DNA from: Saccharopolyspora thermophila
Lineage (GTDB): Bacteria > Actinomycetota > Actinomycetes > Mycobacteriales > Pseudonocardiaceae
Direction: 5' to 3'
Assembly (NCBI RefSeq): GCF_014646075.1
Contig: NZ_BMMT01000004.1
Location: forward strand, 1-64,000
Length of the DNA: 64,000 nucleotides
The notes under the pieces are model-generated. The model searched no databases, was not told the DNA's origin, and saw only the letters and a list, made by a program, of their open reading frames with translations. A program made the position numbers and the translations under genes. Below are positions 1 to 7,791 of the stretch, piece by piece (positions within the stretch are counted from its first letter, which is position 1; every line of letters begins with the position of its first letter).

Positions 1-232
1 TGTCGGCGACCTCCCGCATGGCTTGCACGGCCGTGCGCAGGGTTTCGATGCCGTGCTGCTCCACCGGGTCGAGCATCCAGGCAAAGGGGCGGCACAGAAT
101 CCCGTACGCGTCGTTGTCCAGCGACACATGCTGGGCGGCATCCACCGCGGTGTTCAACTGGTCCACCACACCGTCCACTTTGGAGGCATGGGAACGCAGG
201 TTCTCGATGACGACGTTCATCTCGCCGGCCAT
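1..232 (-). CDS. Type VII secretion target-like (WXG100/DUF2580-type) protein, C-terminus cut by window edge
   Basis: Reading the minus strand from the ATG at 230-232 gives 77 open codons running off the left edge. The product begins MAGEMNVVIENLRSHASKVD and continues as an amphipathic helical stretch with evenly spaced hydrophobic residues (VDQLNTAVDAAQHV). There is no signal peptide. Small helical proteins of this kind in actinomycetes are annotated as ESX-1/type VII secretion targets or DUF2580 proteins. They are thought to form helical hairpins recognised by the secretion apparatus. The gene lies 19 bp after the YbaB-like gene on the same strand, so the two probably form an operon continuing to the left. 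The family call rests on general composition and context and is moderate. Confidence 0.6.
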   Translation of the reverse strand, partial: MAGEMNVVIENLRSHASKVDGVVDQLNTAVDAAQHVSLDNDAYGILCRPFAWMLDPVEQHGIETLRTAVQAMREVAD

Positions 233-251
233 CGCGTGCTCCCCTCGGTGC

Positions 252-830
252 TCAGCGCAGGAACGAACCGCTGCTGAAGTCCTCGTCGTCGAAGTCGTCC
301 GGTCCGCGGCGGCGCGGCGGCGCCGGGGGTTGCTTCCGCTGCTGCGGCGCGGTGGGGCGAGGTCGCTGCTGCGGTTCCTCGTCGTCGTCGATCCCGAACC
401 GCATCTCCTGCACGCCGGAGCCGGGCCGCCGCGGCTCGTCCTCGTCCTCCGGTGGATCCGGAAACTGCTCGCGGGCCCGGCCCACCACGTGCTGCGCGGC
501 CGGGTCGTCCAGGCCGACGGTGTCGGCCACCGCCTGCTCCATCAGGTCGGGCAGCTTGGCCTGCGCCGCCTGCACCAGCCGCATGATCTCCGCGGAGAGC
601 TTCGCCATCGGACGGTTCCCGGCCTTCTCCGACAGCTGGAGGTTCCGTAGGATGCCGTTCGAGCCGACGGTCACCTGGATGGCGTCGTCGCGGGACGACT
701 CGGTGACCGAGATCTGTTCGATCCGCTGCTGCATGCGGCCGAACTTCTCCGCCTTTTCGGCGGCACGCTCCTGCCACTCACGGACCATCCGCTCGGCAGC
801 ACCGATGTCGGTGCCGAAGTCCTCGTGCAC
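252..830 (-). CDS. YbaB/EbfC-family DNA-binding (nucleoid-associated) protein
   Basis: A 192-residue protein. Residues 1 to about 115 are the YbaB/EbfC-like part: a helical N-terminus (RMVREWQERAAEKAEKFG), a beta segment (DAIQVTVGSNGILRNLQLSE) and a helical return (LSAEIMRLVQAAQAKL). The C-terminal 75 residues are acidic and proline-rich (PPEDEDEP) and look disordered. YbaB proteins bind DNA as dimers. In actinomycetes, longer versions like this often sit beside type VII secretion-target genes, as here. The start ATG at 828-830 is preceded by a purine-rich GGAGGCG on the minus strand. No enzymatic motif is visible. The family is fairly sure; a specific role is not. Confidence 0.72.
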   Translation of the reverse strand: MHEDFGTDIGAAERMVREWQERAAEKAEKFGRMQQRIEQISVTESSRDDAIQVTVGSNGILRNLQLSEKAGNRPMAKLSAEIMRLVQAAQAKLPDLMEQAVADTVGLDDPAAQHVVGRAREQFPDPPEDEDEPRRPGSGVQEMRFGIDDDEEPQQRPRPTAPQQRKQPPAPPRRRGPDDFDDEDFSSGSFLR

Positions 831-951
831 GGCGCCTCCTTCGGCGGAACCTTGTTGTTCGCCAAAGAATGACGTGTGCTATAAGGTTTCGGTGCCGCGT
901 TGGCGGACAATGCGGCCGAACGGCAGGTCCTGTTGCGCCGAACGGACCAGG

Positions 952-1737
952 TCAGCGGCGCAGTGCGGCACGCGTGGTCTCGGGCGGGTACGGCGAGCGC
1001 GCCAGGGCTTCGGCAGTCGTCAGCCGGCCGGCGGTGACGTCGCGGCAGATCCCCGCGAGCTGGGCGATGTCAGTTCGTTGCGTCCGGACGAAGGCCGGTT
1101 CGACCGGATCGCCGTGCCCCGGGACGACGATCGCCGGGTTGAGCGCCAGCAGCGCGTCCAGTGTGGACGGCCAGTGTTGCGGGTGCGCGTCCTCGAAGTC
1201 CGGCGGAGCCCCCTGCTCGACCAGGTCGCCCGCGAACACCGCACCGCTGTCGGGCACCACGACGACCACGTCGTGGTCGGTGTGCCCGGGCCCGAGGTGG
1301 CGCAGCTGCGCGGTCCGCCCGCCGAGGTCGAGGTCGGCGGCGTCGGAAATCAGGTGGTCCGGCACGGTCGGGCTGGACGCGGCCAGCGCCTCGGCGGTCG
1401 CCGCGTCCCCCTGCTCGCGGTAGTGGCGGACCCACTGCTCCCGCTGGTCAGCCGCGGTGCGGGCCAGGTGCGCGGGGCAGCGCTCATGGGCCCACACCGG
1501 CGCGGGCAGGAAGGCGGCGGTGCCGAAGCAGTGGTCGAAGTGCCCGTGCGTGATCACGACCTGCCACGGCAGCGGCGTCACCCGGCGCACGGCGGCGGCG
1601 AGCTCCGCGCCCTGCGCGCGATCCCCGCGAGTGTCGATCACCAGCGCCGACTCGGCCCCCACCACGAGCCCGACCGACAGGTCCAGCTCGCCGTAGCGGC
1701 GCACGAACACGCCGTCCCCGACCTCCCGCCAGCTCAT
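952..1737 (-). CDS. MBL-fold metallo-hydrolase
   Basis: A 261-residue metallo-beta-lactamase-fold protein. The metal-binding signature THGHFDH (HxHxDH) is present, with a downstream GPGHTDHD histidine, an aspartate in FAGDLVEQG and the late histidine of VVPGHGDP. Together these make a complete two-metal hydrolase site, though the substrate cannot be deduced. I chose the start at MSWREVGDG because the fold begins there; the frame remains open far upstream only as a shadow of rpiB. The gene is divergent from rpiB and followed on the same strand by the YbaB-like gene after a 121-bp gap. No signal peptide is present, so it is probably cytoplasmic. Confidence 0.85.
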   Translation of the reverse strand: MSWREVGDGVFVRRYGELDLSVGLVVGAESALVIDTRGDRAQGAELAAAVRRVTPLPWQVVITHGHFDHCFGTAAFLPAPVWAHERCPAHLARTAADQREQWVRHYREQGDAATAEALAASSPTVPDHLISDAADLDLGGRTAQLRHLGPGHTDHDVVVVVPDSGAVFAGDLVEQGAPPDFEDAHPQHWPSTLDALLALNPAIVVPGHGDPVEPAFVRTQRTDIAQLAGICRDVTAGRLTTAEALARSPYPPETTRAALRR

Positions 1738-1857
1738 CCGGCCGCCAGCGCCCTGCCACGCTGCACCGGCGTGGTGCGGCTGGTCTTCACTTCGGCGTTC
1801 GTCCTGGTCACGGGGGTTAAGCCTAACCAGGGTGTGCGGGGCCGGTGGGCCGTTTGG

Positions 1858-1863
1858 CAGACT
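1858..1863 (+). promoter_or_regulatory. Candidate -10 element for leaderless rpiB transcript
   Basis: The hexamer CAGACT ends 6 bases before the GTG start of rpiB, so transcription would begin at or next to the start codon. No Shine-Dalgarno sequence is present. A matching -35 is not obvious. This is inference from spacing only. Confidence 0.4.
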
Positions 1864-1869
1864 GCCCGC

Positions 1870-2340
1870 GTGCGCGTCTACATCGGCTCCGACCATGCTG
1901 GCTTCGAACTCAAGAACCACCTCGTCAAGTGGCTGACCGACAAGGGTCACGACGTGACCGACATCGGTCCGGCCGTCTACGACGCCCAGGACGACTACCC
2001 GCCGTTCTGCATCGAGACGGCTCGCCGCGTCGTCGCCGACGAGGGCAGCCTCGGCCTGGTGCTCGGTGGCTCGGGCAACGGCGAGCAGATCGCCGCGAAC
2101 AAGGTGCCCGGCGCTCGCGCCGCGCTGACCTGGAGCGTCGAGACGGCGAAGCTCGCCCGCCAGCACAACAACGCGCTGCTGGCCGGGATCGGCGCCCGCA
2201 TGCACACCGTCGAGGAAGCCGAGCAGATCGTCGAGGCGTTCCTCACCACCGAGTTCGAGGGCGGCCGCCACCAGCGGCGGATCGACCTGCTCAGCGACTT
2301 CGAGAAGACCGGCCAGCCGCCGGCCCTGCCGGGGAACTGA
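1870..2340 (+). CDS. rpiB: Ribose-5-phosphate isomerase B
   Basis: A 156-residue RpiB/LacAB-family isomerase that interconverts ribose 5-phosphate and ribulose 5-phosphate in the non-oxidative pentose phosphate pathway. The N-terminal IGSDHAGFELK phosphate/substrate motif, the GSGNGEQIAANK loop and the SVETAKLARQHNNAL segment are all intact. The position usually holding the catalytic Cys of many RpiB proteins is Ser here (LGGSGNGEQ), as in mycobacterial RpiB, which uses a Glu base (the E of GNGEQ). The start is GTG, with a -10-like hexamer 6 bases upstream and no ribosome-binding site. A small membrane protein follows after 3 bases. The rpiB-nei1 order matches Rv2465c-Rv2464c of M. tuberculosis. 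Confidence 0.96.
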   Translation: MRVYIGSDHAGFELKNHLVKWLTDKGHDVTDIGPAVYDAQDDYPPFCIETARRVVADEGSLGLVLGGSGNGEQIAANKVPGARAALTWSVETAKLARQHNNALLAGIGARMHTVEEAEQIVEAFLTTEFEGGRHQRRIDLLSDFEKTGQPPALPGN

Positions 2341-2343
2341 CGG

Positions 2344-2667
2344 ATGGGACGACCGGCCGCGGCACTCCTGACGCCTCTCGTGGCGCTCGGCGGGACCGCG
2401 GTCGGCGTCGTGGCGCTGTTCGCCGCGCAACGCGCGCTGGCGCCGGCACTCGTCGGCGGACCCGGCTCGACGTGCCCCCAGCCCGACTGCACGCTCGGCG
2501 TGGGGGTGTGGCTGATCGTCGGCGGTCTCGCGGCGCTGCTCGCGGCCCTGGTCGCCGGGCTGCTGCTGCGGCACCCGGACCGGCCCGTCCGGCGCGGCCT
2601 GGTCATCGCGCTGTGCTGCGCGGCGGCCTACCTGGTCGAATCGATCGTCCTGTGGGTCCTCGTCTAG
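2344..2667 (+). CDS. Small membrane protein of unknown function
   Basis: A 107-residue protein with three predicted transmembrane helices, at roughly residues 5-30 (LLTPLVALGGTAVGVVALF), 52-74 (GVWLIVGGLAALLAALVAG) and 84-105. A short loop between the first two has two cysteines (STCPQPDCTLG), probably outside the cytoplasm and able to form a disulfide. It begins 3 bases after the rpiB stop, so it is co-transcribed and perhaps translationally coupled. No family is recognised. It ends before the hairpin at 2702-2733. Confidence 0.7.
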   Translation: MGRPAAALLTPLVALGGTAVGVVALFAAQRALAPALVGGPGSTCPQPDCTLGVGVWLIVGGLAALLAALVAGLLLRHPDRPVRRGLVIALCCAAAYLVESIVLWVLV

Positions 2668-2701
2668 CCAGCCGCTCACCAGAACCGAGTGACGTAGTGA
2701 A

Positions 2702-2733
2702 GGGCGCCTTCGATCGACCGAACGAAGGCGCCC
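2702..2733 (+). terminator. Perfect 11-bp hairpin between rpiB operon and nei1
   Basis: GGGCGCCTTCG at 2702-2712 pairs with CGAAGGCGCCC at 2723-2733 around a 10-base loop. Outer GTGAC/GTCAC arms extend the dyad. There is no U-tract. The hairpin probably ends the rpiB transcript, and the nei1 start lies only 23 bp downstream. Confidence 0.6.
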
Positions 2734-2756
2734 GTCACCTCGTGAAAGGGTGGTAG

Positions 2757-3569
2757 ATGCCTGAGGGGCACACGTTGCACCGGTTGGCCCGGTTGCACGG
2801 TGACCTGTTCGCCGGGACCGAGGTGCGGGTGCGCAGTCCGCAGGGGCGCTTCGCGGCGAGCGCCGAGCTGCTCGACGGCTTGGTGTTCGAGCGGGCCGAG
2901 GCCCACGGCAAGCACCTGTTCCACCACTACGGGCCGGACCGGATCGTGCACGTGCACCTCGGGTTGTACGGGACGTTCACCGAGGCTGAGCTGCCGTTGG
3001 CCGAACCGCGCGGCCAGGTGCGGATGCGGGTGATCGGCCGCACGCACTGGGCCGATCTGCGCGGACCGACGAAGTGCGAGCTGCTCACCGACGCCGAGGT
3101 GGCGGCGCTGCGCGGGCGGCTGGGGCCGGACCCGCTGCGCGCCGACGCCGAACCGGACCGCGCCTGGGAGCGGATCTCGCGGTCCCGCACCAGCATCGCC
3201 GCGCTGCTGATGGACCAGAAGGTGCTGGCGGGGGTGGGCAACGTCTACCGGGCCGAGGTGCTGTTCCGGCACGGCATCCCGCCCCTCACCCCCGGCCGCG
3301 CGCTCGGCCGCGAGCGGTGGGAGCTGATCTGGGCGGACCTGGTGGAGCTGATGGCCGACGGGGTGCGCGTCGGCCGCATCGACACCGTCCGGCCCGAACA
3401 CCTGCCGGAGGTCACCGGCCGCGCCCCGCGGCGGGATCGGCACGGCGGCGAGGTCTACGTCTACCGGCGCGCCGGGATGCCGTGCCTGCTGTGCGGCACG
3501 CCGGTGGCGATGACGGACCTGGTCGGGCGCAAGCTCTACTGGTGCCCGACCTGCCAGGCCGAGGACTGA
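2757..3569 (+). CDS. nei1: Fpg/Nei-family DNA glycosylase/AP lyase (Nei1 type)
   Basis: A 270-residue base-excision repair enzyme that removes oxidised bases and cleaves the abasic site. The invariant N-terminal PEGH provides the Pro nucleophile and Glu after Met removal. HVHLGLYGTFTE is in the N-terminal beta-sandwich. The helix-two-turn-helix region carries MDQKVLAGVGNVYRAE. The C-terminal zinc finger has two CxxC pairs (CLLCG and CPTCQ) and the YVYRRAG segment. The product closely resembles Nei1 (Rv2464c) of M. tuberculosis, which also follows rpiB. The start ATG has AAAGGGTGG upstream. It is convergent with the DUF7455 gene, leaving only a few bases between the stops. Confidence 0.93.
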   Translation: MPEGHTLHRLARLHGDLFAGTEVRVRSPQGRFAASAELLDGLVFERAEAHGKHLFHHYGPDRIVHVHLGLYGTFTEAELPLAEPRGQVRMRVIGRTHWADLRGPTKCELLTDAEVAALRGRLGPDPLRADAEPDRAWERISRSRTSIAALLMDQKVLAGVGNVYRAEVLFRHGIPPLTPGRALGRERWELIWADLVELMADGVRVGRIDTVRPEHLPEVTGRAPRRDRHGGEVYVYRRAGMPCLLCGTPVAMTDLVGRKLYWCPTCQAED

Positions 3570-3576
3570 GCGGGCC

Positions 3577-3768
3577 CTAACCGACCCGGCGCACGTCGAC
3601 GTCGAGTTCGCGGAGCCGGTCGACGTGCTCCAGTAGGTGGTCGCTGCAGAACAGCAGCTCGCCACCCGTCGGCAGGACCGCCCGGATGCGGGCGTCGTGC
3701 TCGCAGCGGTCGCAGGCGTCCACGGGTGTCCTCCGGGGGAGCTTCGGCTGGGTCAGCATGTCCGTCAC
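3577..3768 (-). CDS. Small zinc-binding DUF7455-type protein
   Basis: A 63-residue protein with a central CDRCEHDARIRAVL segment, then GGELLFCSDHLLEH. This gives a CxxC ... CxxH arrangement suited to one zinc ion. Small proteins with CDRC...RVVLPSGGELLFC..H are widespread in actinobacteria and grouped as DUF7455; their role is unknown. The start ATG at 3766-3768 is preceded by AAGGACGG on the minus strand. It is convergent with nei1. Confidence 0.78.
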   Translation of the reverse strand: MTDMLTQPKLPRRTPVDACDRCEHDARIRAVLPTGGELLFCSDHLLEHVDRLRELDVDVRRVG

Positions 3769-3862
3769 CGTCCTTCGTGGCGTGTTGTTACCTCAGACGG
3801 TGTCAGCTGCGGCCTGGCCGATCGAGGGTGCGTGCCCGTGTTCTCAAGGTGGGGCGGACCCC

Positions 3863-4582
3863 TCAGAAGAAGCCGCCCATGTCGAACCCGCCCGCGTCCA
3901 TGCCGTCGAAGCCACCCGCGTCGCCGTCGAAACCGCCCAGGTCGCCGTCGGCGTAGGCGGCTCCGGCAGGCACTCCGGCCATGCCGCTGAACAGGGCGCT
4001 GGTGAGCAGGAACGTGCCCACGCCCCAGGCACCGGCGACCAGCGCGGGCTTCCACCACGGTTCGCTGTACCAGCCCTGCGGTACCGGACGCCCCGCGACG
4101 GTGCCGCCGGGGTAGTAGTGCGGGGTGCGTTCGGTCGGCTCCGGGGAGGCGGCCTGCTGCCGCCCGTCGACGTCGACCTCGCGGAACTCGGTGACCCGGC
4201 CCGCGCCGCGCTGACCGGGCACCTCGGGCAGCTCCGGCCCGGGGTCCATGTCCATCGCGATGCGCGCCGCGCGCACGTAGTACAGGCCCTCCAGCGCCGA
4301 CTCGGTGGTCATCCGCGCCTGGGCAGCGGTGGTGGCCCGTTCCAGCTGCGACACCGCCGAGTAGTGCCGTTCCGCGGCGTCGGCCAGGGCCTGCTTGGCG
4401 GCCTCGTTGGTGCCGGTCAGGTTGAGCACCTGGCCGCCCAGGCGTTCCACCCAGCGGCGCGCCTCCGCCTTGGCGTCCGCCAGCTGGCTCCGCTGGTGCG
4501 CGACTGCCTTCTGCCTGGACCACCAGATCGCGGCGATGATCACCACGAGTGCGACCACGATGATGACGACTGACGTGGACAC
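3863..4582 (-). CDS. Membrane-anchored protein with coiled-coil region and Gly/Asp-rich tail (DUF1542-like)
   Basis: A 239-residue protein. Residues 2-21 form a hydrophobic N-terminal anchor (STSVVIIVVALVVIIAAIWW). A long helical region follows (about 25-110; AKAEARRWVERLGG, SQLERATTAAQ), then a linker and a second hydrophobic stretch near 185-205 (LVAGAWGVGTFLLTSALF). It ends in a low-complexity tail that repeats GGFDG/GGFDM. Similar actinobacterial proteins are annotated as DUF1542-containing or hypothetical; function is unknown. It is probably held in the membrane by both ends, with the helical domain in the cytoplasm. It lies between two other minus-strand genes, with short gaps. Confidence 0.7.
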   Translation of the reverse strand: MSTSVVIIVVALVVIIAAIWWSRQKAVAHQRSQLADAKAEARRWVERLGGQVLNLTGTNEAAKQALADAAERHYSAVSQLERATTAAQARMTTESALEGLYYVRAARIAMDMDPGPELPEVPGQRGAGRVTEFREVDVDGRQQAASPEPTERTPHYYPGGTVAGRPVPQGWYSEPWWKPALVAGAWGVGTFLLTSALFSGMAGVPAGAAYADGDLGGFDGDAGGFDGMDAGGFDMGGFF

Positions 4583-4661
4583 CGCTGCCTCCCGCGTCCA
4601 CCCGGGTGGTTGGTTGCTTCCGACGGTACCCGTCCGGCGGGCGAGGCAGGGGATCTCGCCG

Positions 4662-5297
4662 TCAGGAGCCGAGCGGCACTTCCGCGATGGTCTCCCACTC
4701 GGAGCTGGAATGGTCGCGGGTGAGCTTCACCAGCGACAGCGCGGGGATCTTGGCCGTGACCGGTTCGACGGGGGTGGCGCTGAGCGTGGCGATGGCGAAG
4801 ATCGCGGGCCCGTCGGTGATCGAGTGCGCGAGGCTGACGTGCTTGTCGATGTCCTCGGGTTCGGGCGGCAGCGCCGCCTCGCCCAGCACCTCGGCGGTGG
4901 CCTCGCGCACCGCAGCCCGCAGTTCCAGCACCGTCGACCGGGGTTCGGCGGGCAGGGACAGCGACTCCGGCAGCACGACCGCGTGGTGGAAGGCCAGCGT
5001 CAGCGGCAGCACGGTGGACAACCGGGTGCGGGCCGCCGCCAGCAGCGGCTTGAGCTGGTCCTCGTCGACCTCGTCGGTGAACCCGATCTCCTGCACCAGG
5101 ATGTGCATCCACTCGAGCGGAACGAGGTCGAAGCCCGGCAGGTCGCGCAGCGCGTACTGGTAGTCGTTCACCAGCTTGCGCAGCCCGGGCTGGTCGGACA
5201 GCGGCAGCAGCCACGCGTAGCCGGTGCGTCCGGCGTGCCAACCGGGGCGCCAGCGGGCGTGGTTGCGGACCTGATCGGCGTGCGGCATGTGGGTCAC
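4662..5297 (-). CDS. 2'-5' RNA ligase/LigT-like (2H phosphoesterase) family protein
   Basis: A 211-residue protein with the two-lobed 2H phosphoesterase layout. The second catalytic motif, HVSLAHS, matches HxSx. The first, WMHILVQEIG, has the His but a Leu where Thr or Ser is usual, so activity is uncertain. The family hydrolyses or forms 2',5' and cyclic phosphodiester bonds in RNA or nucleotides; many actinobacterial members are uncharacterised. The start MTHMPHADQ has GAAGGGTGACCC just upstream. It runs in the same direction as the MFS gene 46 bp upstream and may be transcribed with it. Confidence 0.72.
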   Translation of the reverse strand: MTHMPHADQVRNHARWRPGWHAGRTGYAWLLPLSDQPGLRKLVNDYQYALRDLPGFDLVPLEWMHILVQEIGFTDEVDEDQLKPLLAAARTRLSTVLPLTLAFHHAVVLPESLSLPAEPRSTVLELRAAVREATAEVLGEAALPPEPEDIDKHVSLAHSITDGPAIFAIATLSATPVEPVTAKIPALSLVKLTRDHSSSEWETIAEVPLGS

Positions 5298-5343
5298 CCT
5301 TCACATAGTGCCCCGGGGCACCGACGAACGGGGTGAGCTTGAC

Positions 5344-6852
5344 CTATCTCACGGTCCCGGAGCTCCGGCTCCCACCCGCCGGGGTCGCGGCGCGGTCCAG
5401 GCTGGCCGCCGCGTCGGAGTCGCGGACCCGCAGTCCCAGCAGCAGACCCGCGGTAGCGAACAGCACCGAGACCAGGAAAGCACCGTGGTAGGCGGACAAC
5501 GGCGCGTGCCCCGGACCAGCGGGCTCCACTGTGGACGCTCCGCTGAGCGCGACCAGGACGGTGGCCACGACGGCGGTGCCGAACGCGGTGGCGACCTGTC
5601 GGCTGACGTTGAACATCGAGGTGGCCTGCCCCATGGCCGTGCTGGAGATGCGGGCGAAGGTGGCGGTCTGCACCGGGGTCATCAGCAGCCCCATGGCCAC
5701 GCCCTGTACCGCCAGCAACGGCACGAGCAACCACAACGAGGTGTCGGTGCCCTGGAACTGCAGGCCCACCCCGATGAGCACCTGCACCGAGAACCCGGCC
5801 AGGATGAGCCGCTTCGGCCCGACCCGCCCGTAGACCCGGCTGATCACCTGGGTGGTCAGCAGCATGACCACGGCCTGCGGCATGAGCACCAGCCCGGCGG
5901 TGAACGCCGGCACGCCGCGGAGGTTCTGCAGGTAGAGCGGCACCAGGAAGAGAATCCCGAACATCGCTCCGGTCTGGCACAGCAGGAGTAGGTTGCCGGT
6001 ACCGAACAGCCGGTCGGTGAGCAGCCGCAGGTCCAGCATGGGCGCCCGCGTGGTCAGCTCCCGCCGGATCAGCCCGCTGATGAGCGCGACGGCGGCGACC
6101 AGGCTGAGCCACACCTGGGGCTGGGTCCACCCCAGCTGCGCGCCCTGTTCGAGTCCGTAGAGCAGCGTCGCCAACCCGGCCCCGGCGAGCACGAACCCGG
6201 GCAGGTCGAACGGGCCGGGGGCGCGTCGCGGCTCCTCGCGCAGGAACAGCACGGCGCACAGCAGCGCGAGCGCACCGACCGGCACGTTGATGAAGAAGAT
6301 CCAGCGCCAGCTGGCGTATTCGACGAGGAACCCGCCGAGCACCGGCCCGAGCATCGGCGCGATGGTGACCGGGATGGCCAGCACGGCCCCGGCCTTGGCC
6401 CGCTCGTGCGGTGGGAAGGCGCGGTACAGCATCGCCTGCCCGACGGGCACGAGCATTCCGCCGCCGACCCCCTGCAGCACCCGGGCCGCGACAAGCATCC
6501 ACAGTGACCCGGAGACCCCGCACAGCACCGAGGCGAGTGTGAAGATGACCACGGCCAGCTGGAACGTCCGCTTGCTGCCGTACCGGTCGGCGATCCACCC
6601 GGACGACGGGATGAAGACGGCGAGACTGATCATGTAACCGGTCAGCACCCACTGCAGCGCGGCGGCGTCGACGCCGAACTCCCGCCCCAGCGTCGCCAAC
6701 GCGACATTGAGGATCGTCACGTCCAGGATCTGCATGATCAGGGCGAGCACGAACGTGATGCCCACGAGCCACTTGTACTCAAGCCCACGCACGAGACCCC
6801 CAAGTCGAAGAGCGGAAGGAGGGCGACCCCCGACGTCTCCAGCTTCACCCAT
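5344..6852 (-). CDS. DHA2-family MFS drug/proton antiporter (EmrB/QacA type)
   Basis: A 502-residue membrane protein with about 14 transmembrane helices, as expected for the 14-TMS DHA2 drug:H+ antiporters. Motif A is present after TM2 (GWIADRYGSKRTFQL). The acidic LDVTILNVALATL motif at TM1 is typical of EmrB/QacA. The antiporter motif C region reads PVTIAPMLGPVLGGFL. The first TM begins near residue 30, and the start at MGEAGDVGG is the most upstream Met before the fold. Substrates cannot be predicted. No regulator is adjacent. The 5' end faces the tRNA region. Confidence 0.9.
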   Translation of the reverse strand: MGEAGDVGGRPPSALRLGGLVRGLEYKWLVGITFVLALIMQILDVTILNVALATLGREFGVDAAALQWVLTGYMISLAVFIPSSGWIADRYGSKRTFQLAVVIFTLASVLCGVSGSLWMLVAARVLQGVGGGMLVPVGQAMLYRAFPPHERAKAGAVLAIPVTIAPMLGPVLGGFLVEYASWRWIFFINVPVGALALLCAVLFLREEPRRAPGPFDLPGFVLAGAGLATLLYGLEQGAQLGWTQPQVWLSLVAAVALISGLIRRELTTRAPMLDLRLLTDRLFGTGNLLLLCQTGAMFGILFLVPLYLQNLRGVPAFTAGLVLMPQAVVMLLTTQVISRVYGRVGPKRLILAGFSVQVLIGVGLQFQGTDTSLWLLVPLLAVQGVAMGLLMTPVQTATFARISSTAMGQATSMFNVSRQVATAFGTAVVATVLVALSGASTVEPAGPGHAPLSAYHGAFLVSVLFATAGLLLGLRVRDSDAAASLDRAATPAGGSRSSGTVR

Positions 6853-7154
6853 ACCCCCGACAAACCCAACCGATTACCGAAACGCCACACCGGAACACCA
6901 CCGCAGTTCCCACCGAGACCACGAACATCCCGAACCGGCCAAGGGGTGAGGAATCGGGCAACCAGGACGACGAGGAGCAACGAAGCCGCCAGCACGGCGA
7001 CGACCGGACCGCCCACCACCGAACGCATCGATGACGTGACGTTGCGCGGGGACCCCAGACCCGAACGAGCTCGCAACTTTGGGCAGTACTCGGGCGAAGA
7101 CGAAGAGTGGAGGCCGGGAGAGCGAACGCTCTCACCGGCCTCCACCCGACCCGG
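6853..7154. other. Intergenic stretch upstream of MFS gene, no gene supported
   Basis: About 300 bp between the MFS start and tRNA-Gly. It should hold the promoter of the minus-strand MFS gene. A minus-strand frame from 7028 encodes a hydrophobic segment (VVAVLAASLLLVVLVARFL), but it runs into the MFS gene in another frame and lacks support. Nothing else is recognised. Confidence 0.5.
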
Positions 7155-7225
7155 AGCGGGCGACGGGAATCGAACCCGCGTCGCCAGTTTGGAAGACTGG
7201 GGCTCTACCATTGAGCTACGCCCGC
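7155..7225 (-). tRNA. tRNA-Gly (TCC anticodon)
   Basis: The minus strand folds as a complete tRNA. The 7-bp acceptor pairs GCGGGCG (7225-7219) with CGCCCGC (7162-7156), and the discriminator base is U. The D arm is GCTC...GAGC, the anticodon stem CCAGT/ACTGG holds loop CTTCCAA (anticodon TCC), and the T loop is TTCGATT. The 3' CCA is not encoded. A glycine and a proline tRNA also lie near tig in M. tuberculosis. Confidence 0.96.
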
Positions 7226-7365
7226 GTGCCGGTTTCGCCGCGCCCTTCCCGGCTGCCTGTTCCGGCTGCCGGGGCGGGTTTGACGACCTTGCGTGCCATA
7301 GCTTAGCGGGTCGCGATAGGCTCTTCGCAACGCACCGGGGGTCTCCGGGTGCGTCGCACGTCAGA

Positions 7366-7439
7366 CGGGGTGTGGCGCAGTTTGGTAGCGCACTCGCTTT
7401 GGGTGCGAGGGGCCGTGGGTTCAAATCCCGCCACCCCGA
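7366..7439 (+). tRNA. tRNA-Pro (TGG anticodon)
   Basis: A complete 74-base tRNA on the plus strand. The acceptor pairs CGGGGTG (7366-7372) with CACCCCG (7432-7438), and the discriminator is A. The D arm is GCGC...GCGC, the anticodon stem CTCGC/GCGAG holds loop TTTGGGT (anticodon TGG), and the T loop is TTCAAAT. CCA is not encoded. It is divergent from tRNA-Gly, with 140 bp between. Confidence 0.96.
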
Positions 7440-7575
7440 CGTTGCGACCGGTCGCCCGCATCGGCGGGCGGCCGGTTCTCTTTCCCGGTTCGCGGCTGGT
7501 TTGTCCTGGTGACGTGCGTCGCAGGCGGACGCGGCGGGTGGTAACGGGCGGTCGCGGGGTTCCGATTCCTCGGTC

Positions 7576-7791
7576 GTGCGTGGTTGGAGTGTGGTCGGGT
7601 TTCGCGTGCACCCACCGGCGGTGGCGGTGTGCGCGGTGCTCGGCGCCGTCATGGCCATGCTGGTCGCCGTGTCGTTGTGGGTTCCCGGGCCGCCCGCGCC
7701 GTTGATCCCGACTCCCGCGGACGGGATCTCCACGGCGGTGACGCCTACCGAGTTGGGGTCGGCGGCGGGCCCGGTGCGGCTCGAGCGGTGA
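7576..7791 (+). CDS. Small single-pass membrane protein, hypothetical
   Basis: A 71-residue reading frame starting at GTG. After about 12 basic or neutral residues there is a 25-residue hydrophobic helix (AVAVCAVLGAVMAMLVAVSL). A Pro/Thr-rich tail follows (PGPPAPLIPTPADG) and is probably extracytoplasmic. The hydrophobic segment and start-type codon argue for a real gene. Against it, there is no clear ribosome-binding site, and its last 47 bp overlap the 3' end of the opposing sucrase/ferredoxin-like gene. An in-frame GTG at 7606 is an alternative start. No family is recognised. Confidence 0.4.
   Translation: MRGWSVVGFRVHPPAVAVCAVLGAVMAMLVAVSLWVPGPPAPLIPTPADGISTAVTPTELGSAAGPVRLER

Noticed and set aside
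1816-1834. GGTTAAGCCTAACC-like dyad before rpiB as an iron box
   Set aside because: Aligned to the iron-box consensus, only about 11 of 19 positions match and one extra base breaks the symmetry.
6738-7028. Minus-strand frame with a hydrophobic helix before the MFS gene
   Set aside because: It overlaps the MFS gene by over 100 bp in another frame, lacks a ribosome-binding site, and loses protein-like composition after the helix.
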